DNA from: Bacillota bacterium
GTDB lineage: Bacteria > Bacillota > Sulfobacillia > JACIYH01
Assembly: GCA_014360055.1 (NCBI GenBank)
Contig: JACIYH010000002.1
Coordinates: 102,673-140,627, forward strand
Length of the DNA stretch: 37,955 nt
Direction of reading: 5' to 3'
In this document: positions 28,561 to 37,031 of the stretch, one piece after another
Layout of the letters: every line of letters begins with the position of its first letter
Position numbering within the stretch: the first letter of the stretch is position 1
Notes under the pieces: generated by a model
What the model saw: only the letters and a program-made list of their open reading frames with translations
The model's database searches: none
Told to the model about the DNA's origin: nothing
Position numbers and translations under genes: made by a program

Positions 28561-30039
28561 ATGGAGAAGTTCGATATCCTGCGGGATATGGCCGAACGCA
28601 CGGGGGGTGAAGTTTATATCGGCGGGGTCGGTCCCGTGCGGTCGGGGAAGTCCACTTTCATCCGGCGGTTCATGGAGCTTCTGGTGTTGCCCCACATAGA
28701 AGATCTCCATGACCGCGAGCGCGCCGTGGACGCCCTTCCCCAGGCCGGTGCCGGTCGCCTGGTGATGACCACCGAGCCCAAGTTCATACCCGACGACGCC
28801 GTAGAGGTGACCCTGCGGGAGAACATCACCATGAAGGTGCGCATGGTGGACTGCCCGGGTTACCCCATCCCCGGTGCCCTGGGATATGAGGAGGACGGCC
28901 TCCCCCGCATGGTGCAGACCCCCTGGGTGGAGGAACCCATCCCCTTCCCCGAGGCAGCCGAACTGGGTACCCGCAAGGTGGTCACCGAGCACTCCACCCT
29001 GGCCCTGGTGATAACCACCGACGGCTCCATCGTGGATCTGCCCCGGTCGGCATACGCCGAGCCGGAGGCGCGCCTGGTGAGCGAACTCAAGGAACTGGGC
29101 AAACCGTTCCTGGTGGTACTCAACTCCACCCGTCCCGACGACCCCGCCACCCGGGAACTGGCGGGGGAGCTGGAAGCCGCCTACGATGTCTCGGTGGTAC
29201 CGGTCAACGCGGCCGCCATGGACCTGGACGATATCTACCTGGTGATGGAGCAGGCGCTGTACGAGTTCCCCGTCACCGAGGTGACCGTGAAGCTGCCGCG
29301 CTGGGTGGAGGAGTTGGGCCGCGAGCACTGGCTGTACCGTCGTTTTGCGGAGACCGTGGAGGAAGTCATCCCGGGCGTCAGGCGCGTGCGTGACGTGGAT
29401 ACCTGCATCACGCGCCTGCGCGAGAGCGACCTGGTGGCGGACGTGAACCTGGAGTCGCTGGAACTGGGCACGGGGCGGGCGGCCCTGGACCTGACGGCGG
29501 GGGAAGAACAGTTCTACCGGGTGCTCGAAGAGATGTCCGGCTATGGCATGGAAGGTAAGCACGATCTCGTGCGCGCCATGAAAGAACTGGTCCACGCCAA
29601 GCGCGAATATGACAAGGTGGCCGAAGGGTTGCAGGAGTTGTGGCAGACCGGTTACGGGGTGGTGCCGCCCCGTTTCGAGGACATGAAGTTCGACGAACCG
29701 CAACTCATCCGGCAGGGTAACCGCTTCGGGGTCAGGCTGCGGGCGGTGGCCCCCTCCATCCACATGATCAGGGCCGACGTCACCACCGAGATAACCCCGG
29801 TGATCGGAACCGAGAAGCAGTCCGAGGAACTGCTGCGCAGCCTGCTCGTGCAGTTCGAAGACGAACCGCAGAAGATCTGGCAGGCCCACCTCTTCGGTAA
29901 GTCCCTGGAGCAACTGGTACGGGAAGGGATGCAGAGCAAGCTCTACCGGATGCCCGAGCACGCCCAGGCCAAACTGCAGGAGACCCTCACCCGCATCGTC
30001 AACGAAGGCACGGGAGGTCTCATCTGCATCATCCTCTGA
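28561..30039 (+). CDS. spoIVA: Stage IV sporulation protein A
   Basis: SpoIVA is the ATPase that polymerises on the outer forespore membrane and forms the basement layer of the spore coat. At 492 residues it matches the family length. The Walker A is GVGPVRSGKSTF with Lys30, and MVDCPGYPIPGALGYEEDG is the conserved switch region. VVPVNAAAMDLDDIYLVMEQALYEFPV and the C-terminal EGTGGLICIIL are typical. The ATG has GGGGAGGAG about 8 bases upstream. The open frame starts 21 bases earlier at a GTG that would lie before that site. It is expected to be under sigma-E control, but I see no clear promoter. Confidence 0.98.
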   Translation: MEKFDILRDMAERTGGEVYIGGVGPVRSGKSTFIRRFMELLVLPHIEDLHDRERAVDALPQAGAGRLVMTTEPKFIPDDAVEVTLRENITMKVRMVDCPGYPIPGALGYEEDGLPRMVQTPWVEEPIPFPEAAELGTRKVVTEHSTLALVITTDGSIVDLPRSAYAEPEARLVSELKELGKPFLVVLNSTRPDDPATRELAGELEAAYDVSVVPVNAAAMDLDDIYLVMEQALYEFPVTEVTVKLPRWVEELGREHWLYRRFAETVEEVIPGVRRVRDVDTCITRLRESDLVADVNLESLELGTGRAALDLTAGEEQFYRVLEEMSGYGMEGKHDLVRAMKELVHAKREYDKVAEGLQELWQTGYGVVPPRFEDMKFDEPQLIRQGNRFGVRLRAVAPSIHMIRADVTTEITPVIGTEKQSEELLRSLLVQFEDEPQKIWQAHLFGKSLEQLVREGMQSKLYRMPEHAQAKLQETLTRIVNEGTGGLICIIL

Positions 30040-30104
30040 CGTCCGGAGACGCCCCTCCCATCTGTCCGGAAACGGCACAGTCAGGCTGTCACGCCTCGCG
30101 CAGG

Positions 30105-30141
30105 GCGGGCGGAAGTGGTGCTCAGCGCCATTTCCGCCCGC
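30105..30141 (+). terminator. Strong hairpin after spoIVA
   Basis: A stem of 14 pairs (GCGGGCGGAA/TTCCGCCCGC extended by a G-U and three more pairs) with a 9-base loop. It lies 66 bases after the spoIVA stop. No T-tract follows, as with the other hairpins in this window. It is the best terminator candidate here. Confidence 0.7.
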
Positions 30142-30302
30142 GCGCTTCTGGGCCGGGTGTAGCGCCTGCGCGACCAAGCCGTGCGGACGCCCCGCTCTGC
30201 AACAATACGAGCGGCGGAGTGGCTGCGATTAAAGGAAAAGGCAGGTCGCTGTCGAATAGGATACCCGTCGGAAAGGCCAGCAGTGCGAAAGGAGGTGCCG
30301 TG

Positions 30303-30575
30303 GTGACCAAGGCGGATCTGGTTGATAAAGTGGCCGAGAAGACCGGGTTCACCAAGAAGGACTCGGCCCGTTTCGTGGAGGCTTTGTTCGAGGCCCTGTC
30401 GGAGGGCCTGGCGGCCGGCAACAAGATCGCGGTGGTAGGTTTTGGTACGTTTTCCGTCCGCAAGCGGGCGGCCCGCAAGGGACGCAACCCGCGCACGGGG
30501 ACGGAGATCAAGATCGCGGCCCGCAAGGTGCCGGTGTTCCGCCCGGGGAAGGCATTGAGGGAAGCCGTACGTTAA
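30303..30575 (+). CDS. hup: HU family DNA-binding protein
   Basis: HU is the small histone-like protein that bends and compacts DNA. The 90-residue protein shows TKADLVDKVAEKTGFTKKD, GFGTFSVRKRAARKGRNPRTG and the C-terminal VPVFRPGKALREAV, all diagnostic. The GTG at 30303 is chosen: AAAGGAGG ends 7 bases before it and the length then matches HU. The open frame reaches back to 30219 but that part is not conserved. It stands alone after spoIVA, as in many Bacillota. Confidence 0.97.
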   Translation: MTKADLVDKVAEKTGFTKKDSARFVEALFEALSEGLAAGNKIAVVGFGTFSVRKRAARKGRNPRTGTEIKIAARKVPVFRPGKALREAVR

Positions 30576-30620
30576 CCCGTCCGGCGCAGCCCGGGAAAGC
30601 GCACATATGCTCGCGGCAGT

Positions 30621-30643
30621 GGGGGCGATGCACGTCGTCCCCC
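30621..30643 (+). terminator. Hairpin after the HU gene
   Basis: GGGGG/CCCCC with an inner CGA/TCG, one bulged T and a 6-base loop, 45 bases after the HU stop and just before the tRNA promoter. No T-tract. Confidence 0.45.
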
Positions 30644-30658
30644 ATTCATGGGTGCAGG

Positions 30659-30687
30659 TTGCGTTCTCGCCGGTCATCCCGTATAAT
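30659..30687 (+). promoter_or_regulatory. Promoter of the tRNA-Pro gene
   Basis: TTGCGT (30659-30664) and TATAAT (30682-30687), 17 bases apart, lie 15 bases ahead of the tRNA. The expected transcript starts near 30694. Confidence 0.7.
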
Positions 30688-30701
30688 CTAGACGTAAAGG
30701 T

Positions 30702-30778
<77 letters not shown>

Positions 30779-30802
30779 TCTTTTTGTATGGGGGAGTGCT
30801 CT

Positions 30803-31630
30803 GTGGACGAACACCGTGCCCGGCTGGTGCGGGCGAAGACAGGTGCCGGCGTCTTTTACGGAGTGGTGGAAGGAGACCGGGTCTTGCTGGCAGGTGCGCG
30901 GTGGCCGTGGGATCGTCCGGACTGGACCGCCTACCTGCACGGGGAGGGGCCGTGCCCGCGCAACCTGCCCTACATACCGCTCGGTGAGGCGGAACTGCTC
31001 TGTCCGGTCGAGCCCACGAAGGTGGTGGCAGTCGGCCTCAACTACCGGGACCACGCGCGCGAGGTGGGGGCGGCCCTGCCCCAGGAGCCGGTACTGTTCC
31101 TCAAGCCGGCCACCTCCGTGGTGGGGCCCGGTGAGCCCGTCGTGCTCCCCGCGGTGTCCCGCCGCGTTGATTACGAGGCGGAGTTGGCCGTGGTCATCGG
31201 CCGCCGGGCGAGACAGGTCACGGTGGGACAGGCCCCCGACTGCATGCTGGGGTTCACCTGCGGCAACGACGTCACCGCCCGCGACCTGCAGCAGAAGGAC
31301 GGGCAGTGGACCCGGTCCAAGTCCTTCGATACGTTTTGCCCGCTGGGTCCCTGGGTGGTGCCGGGCCTGGACCCGTCCGCGCTGCAGGTGATCTGCCGGG
31401 TCAACGGACAGGTCCGCCAGCGGGGGAACACGCGCGAACTCATCTTCACCGTGGCGGAACTCGTGTCCTTCGTCTCCGAAGTGATGACCCTGGAACCCGG
31501 CGATGTGCTGCTCACTGGCACGCCGGCCGGCATCGGCCCCCTGCAACCCGGAGACACGGTCGAGGTGGAGGTGGAGGGGGTGGGGGTGCTGGTGAACCCG
31601 GTAAAGATTGTGGTTGACACCCCCTCTTAG
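30803..31630 (+). CDS. Fumarylacetoacetate hydrolase family protein
   Basis: A 275-residue enzyme of the FAH superfamily (hydrolases, decarboxylases and isomerases of acylpyruvate-type substrates). VAVGLNYRDHAREVG, FLKPATSVVGPGEPVVLP and the metal-binding DYEAELAVVIGRRA (residues ~118-131) are typical, as are GFTCGNDVTARDLQ and DVLLTGTPAGIGPLQPGD. The exact substrate cannot be told from sequence. The GTG at 30803 has GGGGGAG 6 bases upstream. An ATG at 30788 is in frame but has no such site. It follows the tRNA, and its end carries the promoter for speD. Confidence 0.9.
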   Translation: MDEHRARLVRAKTGAGVFYGVVEGDRVLLAGARWPWDRPDWTAYLHGEGPCPRNLPYIPLGEAELLCPVEPTKVVAVGLNYRDHAREVGAALPQEPVLFLKPATSVVGPGEPVVLPAVSRRVDYEAELAVVIGRRARQVTVGQAPDCMLGFTCGNDVTARDLQQKDGQWTRSKSFDTFCPLGPWVVPGLDPSALQVICRVNGQVRQRGNTRELIFTVAELVSFVSEVMTLEPGDVLLTGTPAGIGPLQPGDTVEVEVEGVGVLVNPVKIVVDTPS

Positions 31631-31641
31631 TCTGCTAAAAT
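31614..31641 (+). promoter_or_regulatory. Promoter of speD, overlapping the end of the FAH gene
   Basis: A perfect TTGACA (31614-31619) and TAAAAT (31636-31641) lie 16 bases apart across the FAH gene stop. The transcript would begin near 31648, giving a ~75-base leader before speD. The leader holds a GC-rich inverted segment (GCCGGGCCGCTCCCCGGGGC). Confidence 0.75.
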
Positions 31642-31722
31642 CATCGTGGAATTGGCTGCCGGGCCGCTCCCCGGGGCCGTTCCCGTATTAGGGATTCCTG
31701 CCGAAAGGGGGCTGGGAATGAG

Positions 31723-32106
31723 ATGCAAGCCCTGGGCCGTCACGTGCTGGCGGAAGTCTACGGTTGTGACCCGCACGTCCTCGATGACGTCGGAGCCGTA
31801 GAACGTATCCTGGTTCGGGCGGCTCACGAAGCCGGTGCAGAGATACGGGAAACGGTGTTCCACAAGTTCAGCCCGCAGGGTGTCTCCGGCGTGGTGGTGA
31901 TCTCCGAATCCCACCTGGCCGTGCATACCTGGCCGGAACTCGGGTATGCGGCGGTAGACGTGTTCACCTGCGGGGAGCGCGTAGACCCCTGGCTGGCCTG
32001 CGACCTCATCGTGTCGGGTTTCCGGGCCTCGCACATGACCGCCACGGAGAGCAAAAGGGGGATACTGCTGGCCCAGCAGCCGGCGGCCATGGCGGCAGGG
32101 TCGTAG
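31723..32106 (+). CDS. speD: S-adenosylmethionine decarboxylase proenzyme
   Basis: SpeD makes decarboxylated SAM for polyamine synthesis. The prokaryotic class-1B form self-cleaves in [13 protein letters not shown], here between Glu62 and Ser63, giving the pyruvoyl cofactor at Ser63. His68 and Cys83 (FTCGE), the processing and catalytic residues, are both in place. At 127 residues it is a typical length. The ATG has AAAGGGGG upstream. There is no speE next to it. It has its own promoter. Confidence 0.96.
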   Translation: MQALGRHVLAEVYGCDPHVLDDVGAVERILVRAAHEAGAEIRETVFHKFSPQGVSGVVVISESHLAVHTWPELGYAAVDVFTCGERVDPWLACDLIVSGFRASHMTATESKRGILLAQQPAAMAAGS

Positions 32107-32141
32107 CGGTCGGGGGCGATCACAAGGAGGACGGTGAGATC

Positions 32142-32222
32142 TTGCGCCCTAGACGCAAGCGCAAAGGGAGCAAGGATCCGCACACTGGTGGCCCTACGGC
32201 GCACGGGGCGGCGGTGCCGTAG
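32142..32222 (+). CDS. Possible 26-residue basic peptide
   Basis: A TTG-started open frame reads MRPRRKRKGSKDPHTGG and then a Gly/Ala/His tail. AAGGAGG (32124-32130) lies 11 bases upstream, rather far. A GTG at 32134 in another frame is closer but at only 3 bases. The ribosome binding site is strong for a region with no other gene, so a short translated leader is possible, yet the open frame's end coincides with a hairpin. Low certainty. Confidence 0.25.
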   Translation: MRPRRKRKGSKDPHTGGPTAHGAAVP

Positions 32223-32225
32223 GGC
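32191..32225 (+). terminator. Strong hairpin after speD
   Basis: A perfect 10-bp stem GCCCTACGGC/GCCGTAGGGC (32191-32200 with 32216-32225) with a 15-base loop, ahead of the M42 peptidase ribosome binding site. The following TGCTGTTACAT is mildly T-rich only. Confidence 0.65.
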
Positions 32226-32249
32226 TGCTGTTACATAGGGAGGGTTATT

Positions 32250-33308
32250 ATGCTCGACCTTTTGCGGGATCTGACCATGGCCACCGGCCTGCCCGCCTTC
32301 GAACACGAGGTGCGGGCGGTGCTCAGGAAGTACCTTGCAGACGAGGTGATAGAGCAGGATCGCCTGGGCAGCCTGATCGCCCGCCGCGAAGGGAAGGCCG
32401 GTGGGCCCCGGGTAATGCTGGCCGGCCACATGGACGAAGTGGGGTTCATGGTCACCCACATCACCGAGAAGGGCTTCCTCCGTTTTCAGACCCTGGGGGG
32501 GTGGTGGGAGCACGTCATGCTGGCCCAGCGTGTCCTGGTAAAGGGGCGTGAGGGAGACGTGCCCGGCATCATTGGCGCCAAGCCTCCCCATATCCTGAGC
32601 CCCGACGACCGCAAGAAGATGGTGGAGAAGAAGGACATGTTCATCGACGTGGGGGCCTCCTCGCGCGAAGAGGTCTCCCGCATGGGCATCCGGCCGGGTG
32701 ATCCGGTGGTACCCGACTCGCCCTTCCAGGTGATGAAGAACGGACGCTTCCTCATGGCCAAGGCCTGGGACGACCGGGTGGGCTGCGCCATGTTCGTGGA
32801 GGTCCTCCGGCGCCTGCGGGGAACCCATCACCCCAACACCGTGTACGGCGTGGGGACGGTCCAGGAGGAGGTGGGGCTGCGAGGAGCCACCACCAGCGCC
32901 CACGTGGTGAACCCCGACGTGGCCTTCGCCCTGGAGGTGGACATCGCCGGGGATACCCCGGGCATCGCCGAACACGAGGCCCAGGCCAGGCTGGGAGGCG
33001 GCCCCAGCATCATCCTCTACGACGGCTCCATGGTTCCCAACTTCCGCCTGCGCGACCTGGTGATCGAGACGGCGGAGAAGGAGGGCATCCCCTGGCAGGT
33101 GAATGCCATGCCGGGCGGGGGCACCGATGCCGGCCGCATCCACATCAACGCCGCCGGGGTGCCCAGCCTGGTGATCGGGGTGCCCGCGCGTTACATCCAC
33201 AGTCACACGGGCATCATCGACCGGGAAGACTTCGAGAAGGCGGTCCAGCTCCTTCTGGCGGTGATAGGGCGGCTGGATGAGCGCACGGTGGCTTCCCTGG
33301 TGGAATAG
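32250..33308 (+). CDS. M42 family metallopeptidase (glutamyl aminopeptidase-like)
   Basis: A 352-residue di-metal aminopeptidase or cellulase-M-like protein. Metal ligands are AGHMDEVG (His60 and Asp62), KAWDDRVG (~170-177), VQEEVGLRG (~205-213, catalytic Glu pair), LEVDIAGD and the final HSHTGI. These enzymes form TET-like dodecamers that trim peptides. The ATG has AGGGAGGG 6-7 bases upstream. It is separated from speD by a hairpin and is followed by ndk. Confidence 0.94.
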   Translation: MLDLLRDLTMATGLPAFEHEVRAVLRKYLADEVIEQDRLGSLIARREGKAGGPRVMLAGHMDEVGFMVTHITEKGFLRFQTLGGWWEHVMLAQRVLVKGREGDVPGIIGAKPPHILSPDDRKKMVEKKDMFIDVGASSREEVSRMGIRPGDPVVPDSPFQVMKNGRFLMAKAWDDRVGCAMFVEVLRRLRGTHHPNTVYGVGTVQEEVGLRGATTSAHVVNPDVAFALEVDIAGDTPGIAEHEAQARLGGGPSIILYDGSMVPNFRLRDLVIETAEKEGIPWQVNAMPGGGTDAGRIHINAAGVPSLVIGVPARYIHSHTGIIDREDFEKAVQLLLAVIGRLDERTVASLVE

Positions 33309-33329
33309 TTGCGGCAGGAGGGAATTCGC

Positions 33330-33785
33330 TTGGAGCGCACCCTGGTGCTGGTCAAACCCGACGGAGTACAACGGGGGCTGGTGGGGGAAGTCATCTCTCG
33401 CCTGGAGAGAAAGGGACTGCGGCTGGTGGGCCTCAAGCTGATGCGGGTGACCCGCGAGCTGGCCGAGCGCCATTACGATGTTCACCGGGGGAAGCCTTTC
33501 TTCCCCGGCCTCATCGAGTTCATCACCTCCGGTCCGGTGGTGGCCATGGTGTGGGAGGGACCCCAGGCGGTGGCGGTGGTGCGCAACCTCATGGGCGCCA
33601 CCGACGCGCGCAAGGCCGCCCCCGGTACCATCCGGGGCGACCTGGCGCTCGACGTGGGCCACAACCTGGTGCACGGGTCCGACTCGGAGGAAACCGCCGC
33701 CCGCGAGGTGAACCTGTTCTTCTCGGAAGACGAAATCGTCACCTGGCGAAAGGTGGATGAGTCCTGGACGTGGCCCGGGGAATGA
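33330..33785 (+). CDS. ndk: Nucleoside diphosphate kinase
   Basis: This kinase transfers phosphate among nucleoside di- and triphosphates through a phospho-histidine. [19 protein letters not shown] with Lys9 opens the protein, and NLVHGSDS places the active His at residue 115. At 151 residues the size is typical. The TTG at 33330 is chosen: GCAGGAGGG ends 7 bases before it. The frame runs back to a TTG at 33309, which would lie upstream of that site. It overlaps the DUF72 gene. Confidence 0.96.
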   Translation: MERTLVLVKPDGVQRGLVGEVISRLERKGLRLVGLKLMRVTRELAERHYDVHRGKPFFPGLIEFITSGPVVAMVWEGPQAVAVVRNLMGATDARKAAPGTIRGDLALDVGHNLVHGSDSEETAAREVNLFFSEDEIVTWRKVDESWTWPGE

Positions 33786-34585
33786 TCCTGGTCGGGACAT
33801 CGGGCTTCTCGTATGAGGACTGGCGGGGGGTGTTCTACCCTCCCGACCTGGGCACGCGGGAGATGCTGGGATATTACAGCCAGCATTTCCCCGTGGTGGA
33901 ACTGGACTTTACGTACTACCGCATGCCCTCCCCGCGCACCATGGCCCAGATCGAGCGCAAGACCGGGCCCGGCTTCACCTTCTGCGTGAAGGCCTACCGG
34001 GAGATGACCCACGAACGGCCGGATGACGCGGGAGAACTCCGTTCCCTGTGCCGCCAGTTCGCCTCTGCCCTGGAGCCCATGAGTGAGGCCGGCAAGCTGG
34101 GGTGCGTGCTGGTACAGTTCCCCTGGAGCTTCGGGCCCGGCCCGGCCAACCTGCAGTTCGTGCAGAGCCTCCCCGAACTCCTCCCGGATTTGCCCCTGGT
34201 GGTGGAGTTCCGCAACAACGGGTGGATATCGGACGATACCCGGCGGGTGCTGCGGGAGGCCGGCCTGGGGTTCTGCGCCGTGGACGAGCCCCGCCTCAAG
34301 GGGCTCATGCCTCCCCTGGCCTGGGTCACCTCACCCGTTTCCTACGTGCGTTTCCACGGCCGTAACGCCAGGAAGTGGTGGAAGCACGAGCACGCCTGGG
34401 AGCGTTACGACTACCTCTACTCCGAGGAAGAACTGAAGTCCTGGGTACCCAGGATCCGGGAAATGGCAGACCAGGCAGAGCGCACGTACGTACTGTTCAA
34501 CAACTGCCACGCCGGCCAGGCGGCCAAAAACGCGTCCATGATGCAACTCCTCTTGTCCGCTGATCTGCCCGCCTGCGGTGCCTGA
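33770..34585 (+). CDS. DUF72 family protein
   Basis: A 271-residue protein of a TIM-barrel family with unknown function. [20 protein letters not shown] is the N-terminal hallmark, followed by [36 protein letters not shown] and VEFRNNGWI, with YVRFHGRN and [16 protein letters not shown] near the end. The GTG at 33770 overlaps ndk. An ATG at 33782, overlapping the ndk stop (ATGA), is an alternative start. No partner is evident. Confidence 0.9.
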   Translation: MARGMILVGTSGFSYEDWRGVFYPPDLGTREMLGYYSQHFPVVELDFTYYRMPSPRTMAQIERKTGPGFTFCVKAYREMTHERPDDAGELRSLCRQFASALEPMSEAGKLGCVLVQFPWSFGPGPANLQFVQSLPELLPDLPLVVEFRNNGWISDDTRRVLREAGLGFCAVDEPRLKGLMPPLAWVTSPVSYVRFHGRNARKWWKHEHAWERYDYLYSEEELKSWVPRIREMADQAERTYVLFNNCHAGQAAKNASMMQLLLSADLPACGA

Positions 34586-34586
34586 G

Positions 34587-34599
34587 CGCGCAAGGCGCG
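34587..34599. terminator. Hairpin between convergent genes
   Basis: A 5-bp stem CGCGC-AAG-GCGCG fills the 15-base gap between the DUF72 stop and the DUF401 gene on the other strand. It could serve both strands, but it is short and lacks T-tracts. Confidence 0.3.
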
Positions 34600-34600
34600 G

Positions 34601-35797
34601 TCAGAGGGCGGTCAGGAGGAAGAGGGCGACCACGCCGGCCACATTGATGGCCACCGGCGGGAGCAGGTACCGGTAGGCCTGACCCAGGCTCACCGCGAAA
34701 TAGCGGTTGGTGAGGACCAGGCACATGTGCAAAGGGGAGACCAGGTAGAACTGGAAGGTGAGGCCGAAGATCAGGCAGACGTAGGCTACCAGTTCCCCAC
34801 CGGAAGGTACCAGCGGCAGTAGGGCGGGGAGGGCGATACCCAGCCCCGCCACCGGGTTGGCAGTGAGGAATCCGGAGAGGGCGGAGACAAGGGCGGTGGC
34901 GCACAGGGGAGACCCCGCGCTGGCGGAAGCGATGGTGGCCGCCAGGCCGGGGGTTTCCCTGACCAGGGCGGCGAACACCATGATTATCTCCGTGGCCAGG
35001 GGCATTTCCCAGTCCATGCTGGCCCGCACTGCGGCCCCGGTCAGCGTACCCTGCCGGCGGGCCACCAGACAGGCCAGGGCCACGCCCGCCACCAGTGCGA
35101 GGGGAAGCCGTAAACCTGCCCCCAGGAAGAGACCCACGCTCACGAAGATGGGGGAGGCGGTGACCGCGAAATCGAGGGCTTCCTGCCGCCAGGGGCGGTA
35201 CTCGGCCTTCTCCTGAGTCCCCCCTCGCAGGAAGAGGAGGGCGGTGGTGAGCAGAGCAAGCGGGGTGAGGGGCCATTGGTGCCCGATTATGCGGGAAACG
35301 GTAAGCCCGGAGAGGTGGGCGCAGAGGATAAGGGAGGGGCTGAAGGGGAACACAAAGAACCAGGCATGGCGCAGGAGGACATTGGCAGCGGCCTTGCGTG
35401 CCGGGGACAGCCCCAGGGACTCGCCCAGGCCGTCCACCATGGGGGCGGACATGCCGGCTCCCCCCGGTACCGGCAGGCAGCCCAGGATGCCCGGCACCAG
35501 GGCGAAGGCGATCCGGTCGCTGCGCAGCGTTCCCGCCAGGGCCCTGCTCATGGGGGGGAGCAGCCCGGTGTTCTTAAGCAGCCCCGCCAGCAGGGTAATG
35601 AGGGCCACGGTGGCCACCAGTTCCAGGGTGCCGGGAGCCACCGCCGCCCGCAAGGCAGCGGCGGGGGCGGAGGGACGCCCTGCGGAGGAGAGGAGGAGGA
35701 TGGCGGTGGCCGCCGAGATGGTGATCCAGAGGCGGACGCGGAGGGTGGCCAGGATGATGATGGCAGCGAAGGCAGCAGCGAGTCCTAACGTCTCCAA
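34601..35797 (-). CDS. DUF401 family membrane permease
   Basis: A 398-residue protein with about ten hydrophobic segments. The signature GILGCLPVPGGAGMSAPMVDGLGESLGLSPARKAAANVLLRHAWFFVFPFSPSLILCAH (residues ~103-161) is DUF401, as are the second half VSALSGFLTANPVAGLGIALP and QFYLVSPLHMCLVLTNRYF. Function unknown, probably transport of an organic anion. The TTG start has a GAGAGGG site about 9 bases upstream. It is transcribed away from the aldo/keto reductase, with ~180 bases between them, and converges on DUF72. It differs from the permease at 6942. Confidence 0.85.
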   Translation of the reverse strand: METLGLAAAFAAIIILATLRVRLWITISAATAILLLSSAGRPSAPAAALRAAVAPGTLELVATVALITLLAGLLKNTGLLPPMSRALAGTLRSDRIAFALVPGILGCLPVPGGAGMSAPMVDGLGESLGLSPARKAAANVLLRHAWFFVFPFSPSLILCAHLSGLTVSRIIGHQWPLTPLALLTTALLFLRGGTQEKAEYRPWRQEALDFAVTASPIFVSVGLFLGAGLRLPLALVAGVALACLVARRQGTLTGAAVRASMDWEMPLATEIIMVFAALVRETPGLAATIASASAGSPLCATALVSALSGFLTANPVAGLGIALPALLPLVPSGGELVAYVCLIFGLTFQFYLVSPLHMCLVLTNRYFAVSLGQAYRYLLPPVAINVAGVVALFLLTAL

Positions 35798-35978
35798 AGG
35801 CGAATTCCCTCTCTCCCCTTAGCTACTTCGCGCCCCGAAGCAAGGTTCCTGCGGCGAGAGGGCCGGTCCCACAACGGGCGCCCCTGCGCCACAGTGTAAG
35901 CCCCGTCCCACGTTTGGCACCGCGCTGAGGTACGGTGAGTTGGCCGGCGGTTCACCGCCTGGCGGGAAGGAGGAGCCC

Positions 35979-37031
35979 GTGCGTACACGCAGACTGGGAA
36001 AGACCGGACTGGAGGTCTCCGTCATCGGGTTCGGTGGCATCCCCATCATCACGGCCCCCGACGAAGAAGCGGAGCAGGTGGTGCGACGGGCCTACGACCT
36101 GGGCGTCACGCTGTATGACACCGCCCGAGCCTACCAGCGGAGCGACCCGACTGTTTCCGCCAGCGAGGACAAGATCGGCCGCGCGCTGGCACCCGTGCGC
36201 GACCGGGTGGTGATCTGCACCAAGACCCAGGCCACCGACGCCGCCGGCACGCGCGCCCACCTGGAAGAAAGCCTGAGGCGGCTGAGATCTGACTACGTGG
36301 ACGTGTGGATGTTCCACTCCGTGGATCGCCTGAGCACCTGGGAGACCATCCGCGGCCCGGGGGGCGCCCTGGAGACCATGGTGCGGGCCCGGGAGGAGGG
36401 CAAAGTGCGCTTCGCGGGCATAAGCGGACACCGGCCGGATCTCCTCCTGGACATACTGAGGGACTGGCGCTTCGAGGTGGTGATGGTCCCCGTCAACATA
36501 GTGGACCGCTACATCTACCGGGCAGAAGAGACCCTGCTCCCTTACTGCCGCGAGCACGAGATCGGGGTGCTGGCCATGAAGCCCCTGGCGGGAGGAGCCC
36601 TGCGTGAGCAGGCCACCCTGGCCCTGCGTTACTGCCTGGGACAGGCGGTGACCTGCGCGGTGCCGGGCATGGGCACCCTGGCCGAGGTGGAAACCGATGC
36701 CGCCGTGGGCGAAGACCCCCGCCCCCTCACCCCCGAGGAGGAAGAGGACTTGTGGCGGCGCGGACGGGCCCTGGGCCTGGACTTCTGCCGCCAGTGCGGC
36801 TACTGCCTGCCCTGCACGGCCGGCATCTCCATCCCGGCCGTCTTCCGGCTGGACGGGTACTTCACCCGCTACGGCCAGGAGGAGTGGGCCCGGCAGCAGT
36901 ACCTGGCCCTTGACCCCCAGGCCGACGCCTGTGCCGAATGCGGTGAGTGCGAAGAACGTTGCCCCTACCGCCTCCCCATCCGGGAGAAGCTCAAGCAGGC
37001 CCACCAGAGGCTGGCGGGCGTGCCGGGATGA
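35979..37031 (+). CDS. Aldo/keto reductase with C-terminal ferredoxin-like domain
   Basis: A 350-residue oxidoreductase. The aldo/keto reductase tetrad is complete: Asp47 (YDTARAY), Tyr52, Lys82 (CTKTQ) and His113 (FHSVD). The C-terminal ~80 residues carry CRQCGYCLPCTAGISIP and CAECGECEERCPYRL, likely to bind Fe-S clusters, as in the family of [4Fe-4S]-containing aldo/keto reductases. The substrate is unknown. The GTG at 35979 has AAGGAGG 5-6 bases upstream. The open frame reaches back to 35940. Its end overlaps comB on the other strand by 41 bases and runs into a 21-bp repeat. Confidence 0.9.
   Translation: MRTRRLGKTGLEVSVIGFGGIPIITAPDEEAEQVVRRAYDLGVTLYDTARAYQRSDPTVSASEDKIGRALAPVRDRVVICTKTQATDAAGTRAHLEESLRRLRSDYVDVWMFHSVDRLSTWETIRGPGGALETMVRAREEGKVRFAGISGHRPDLLLDILRDWRFEVVMVPVNIVDRYIYRAEETLLPYCREHEIGVLAMKPLAGGALREQATLALRYCLGQAVTCAVPGMGTLAEVETDAAVGEDPRPLTPEEEEDLWRRGRALGLDFCRQCGYCLPCTAGISIPAVFRLDGYFTRYGQEEWARQQYLALDPQADACAECGECEERCPYRLPIREKLKQAHQRLAGVPG

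Noticed and set aside
26857-30177. 1106-codon minus-strand frame over der and spoIVA
   Set aside because: Two clear conserved genes lie on the other strand, and the frame is His/Gly/Gln rich with no domain, typical of antisense shadows in GC-rich DNA.
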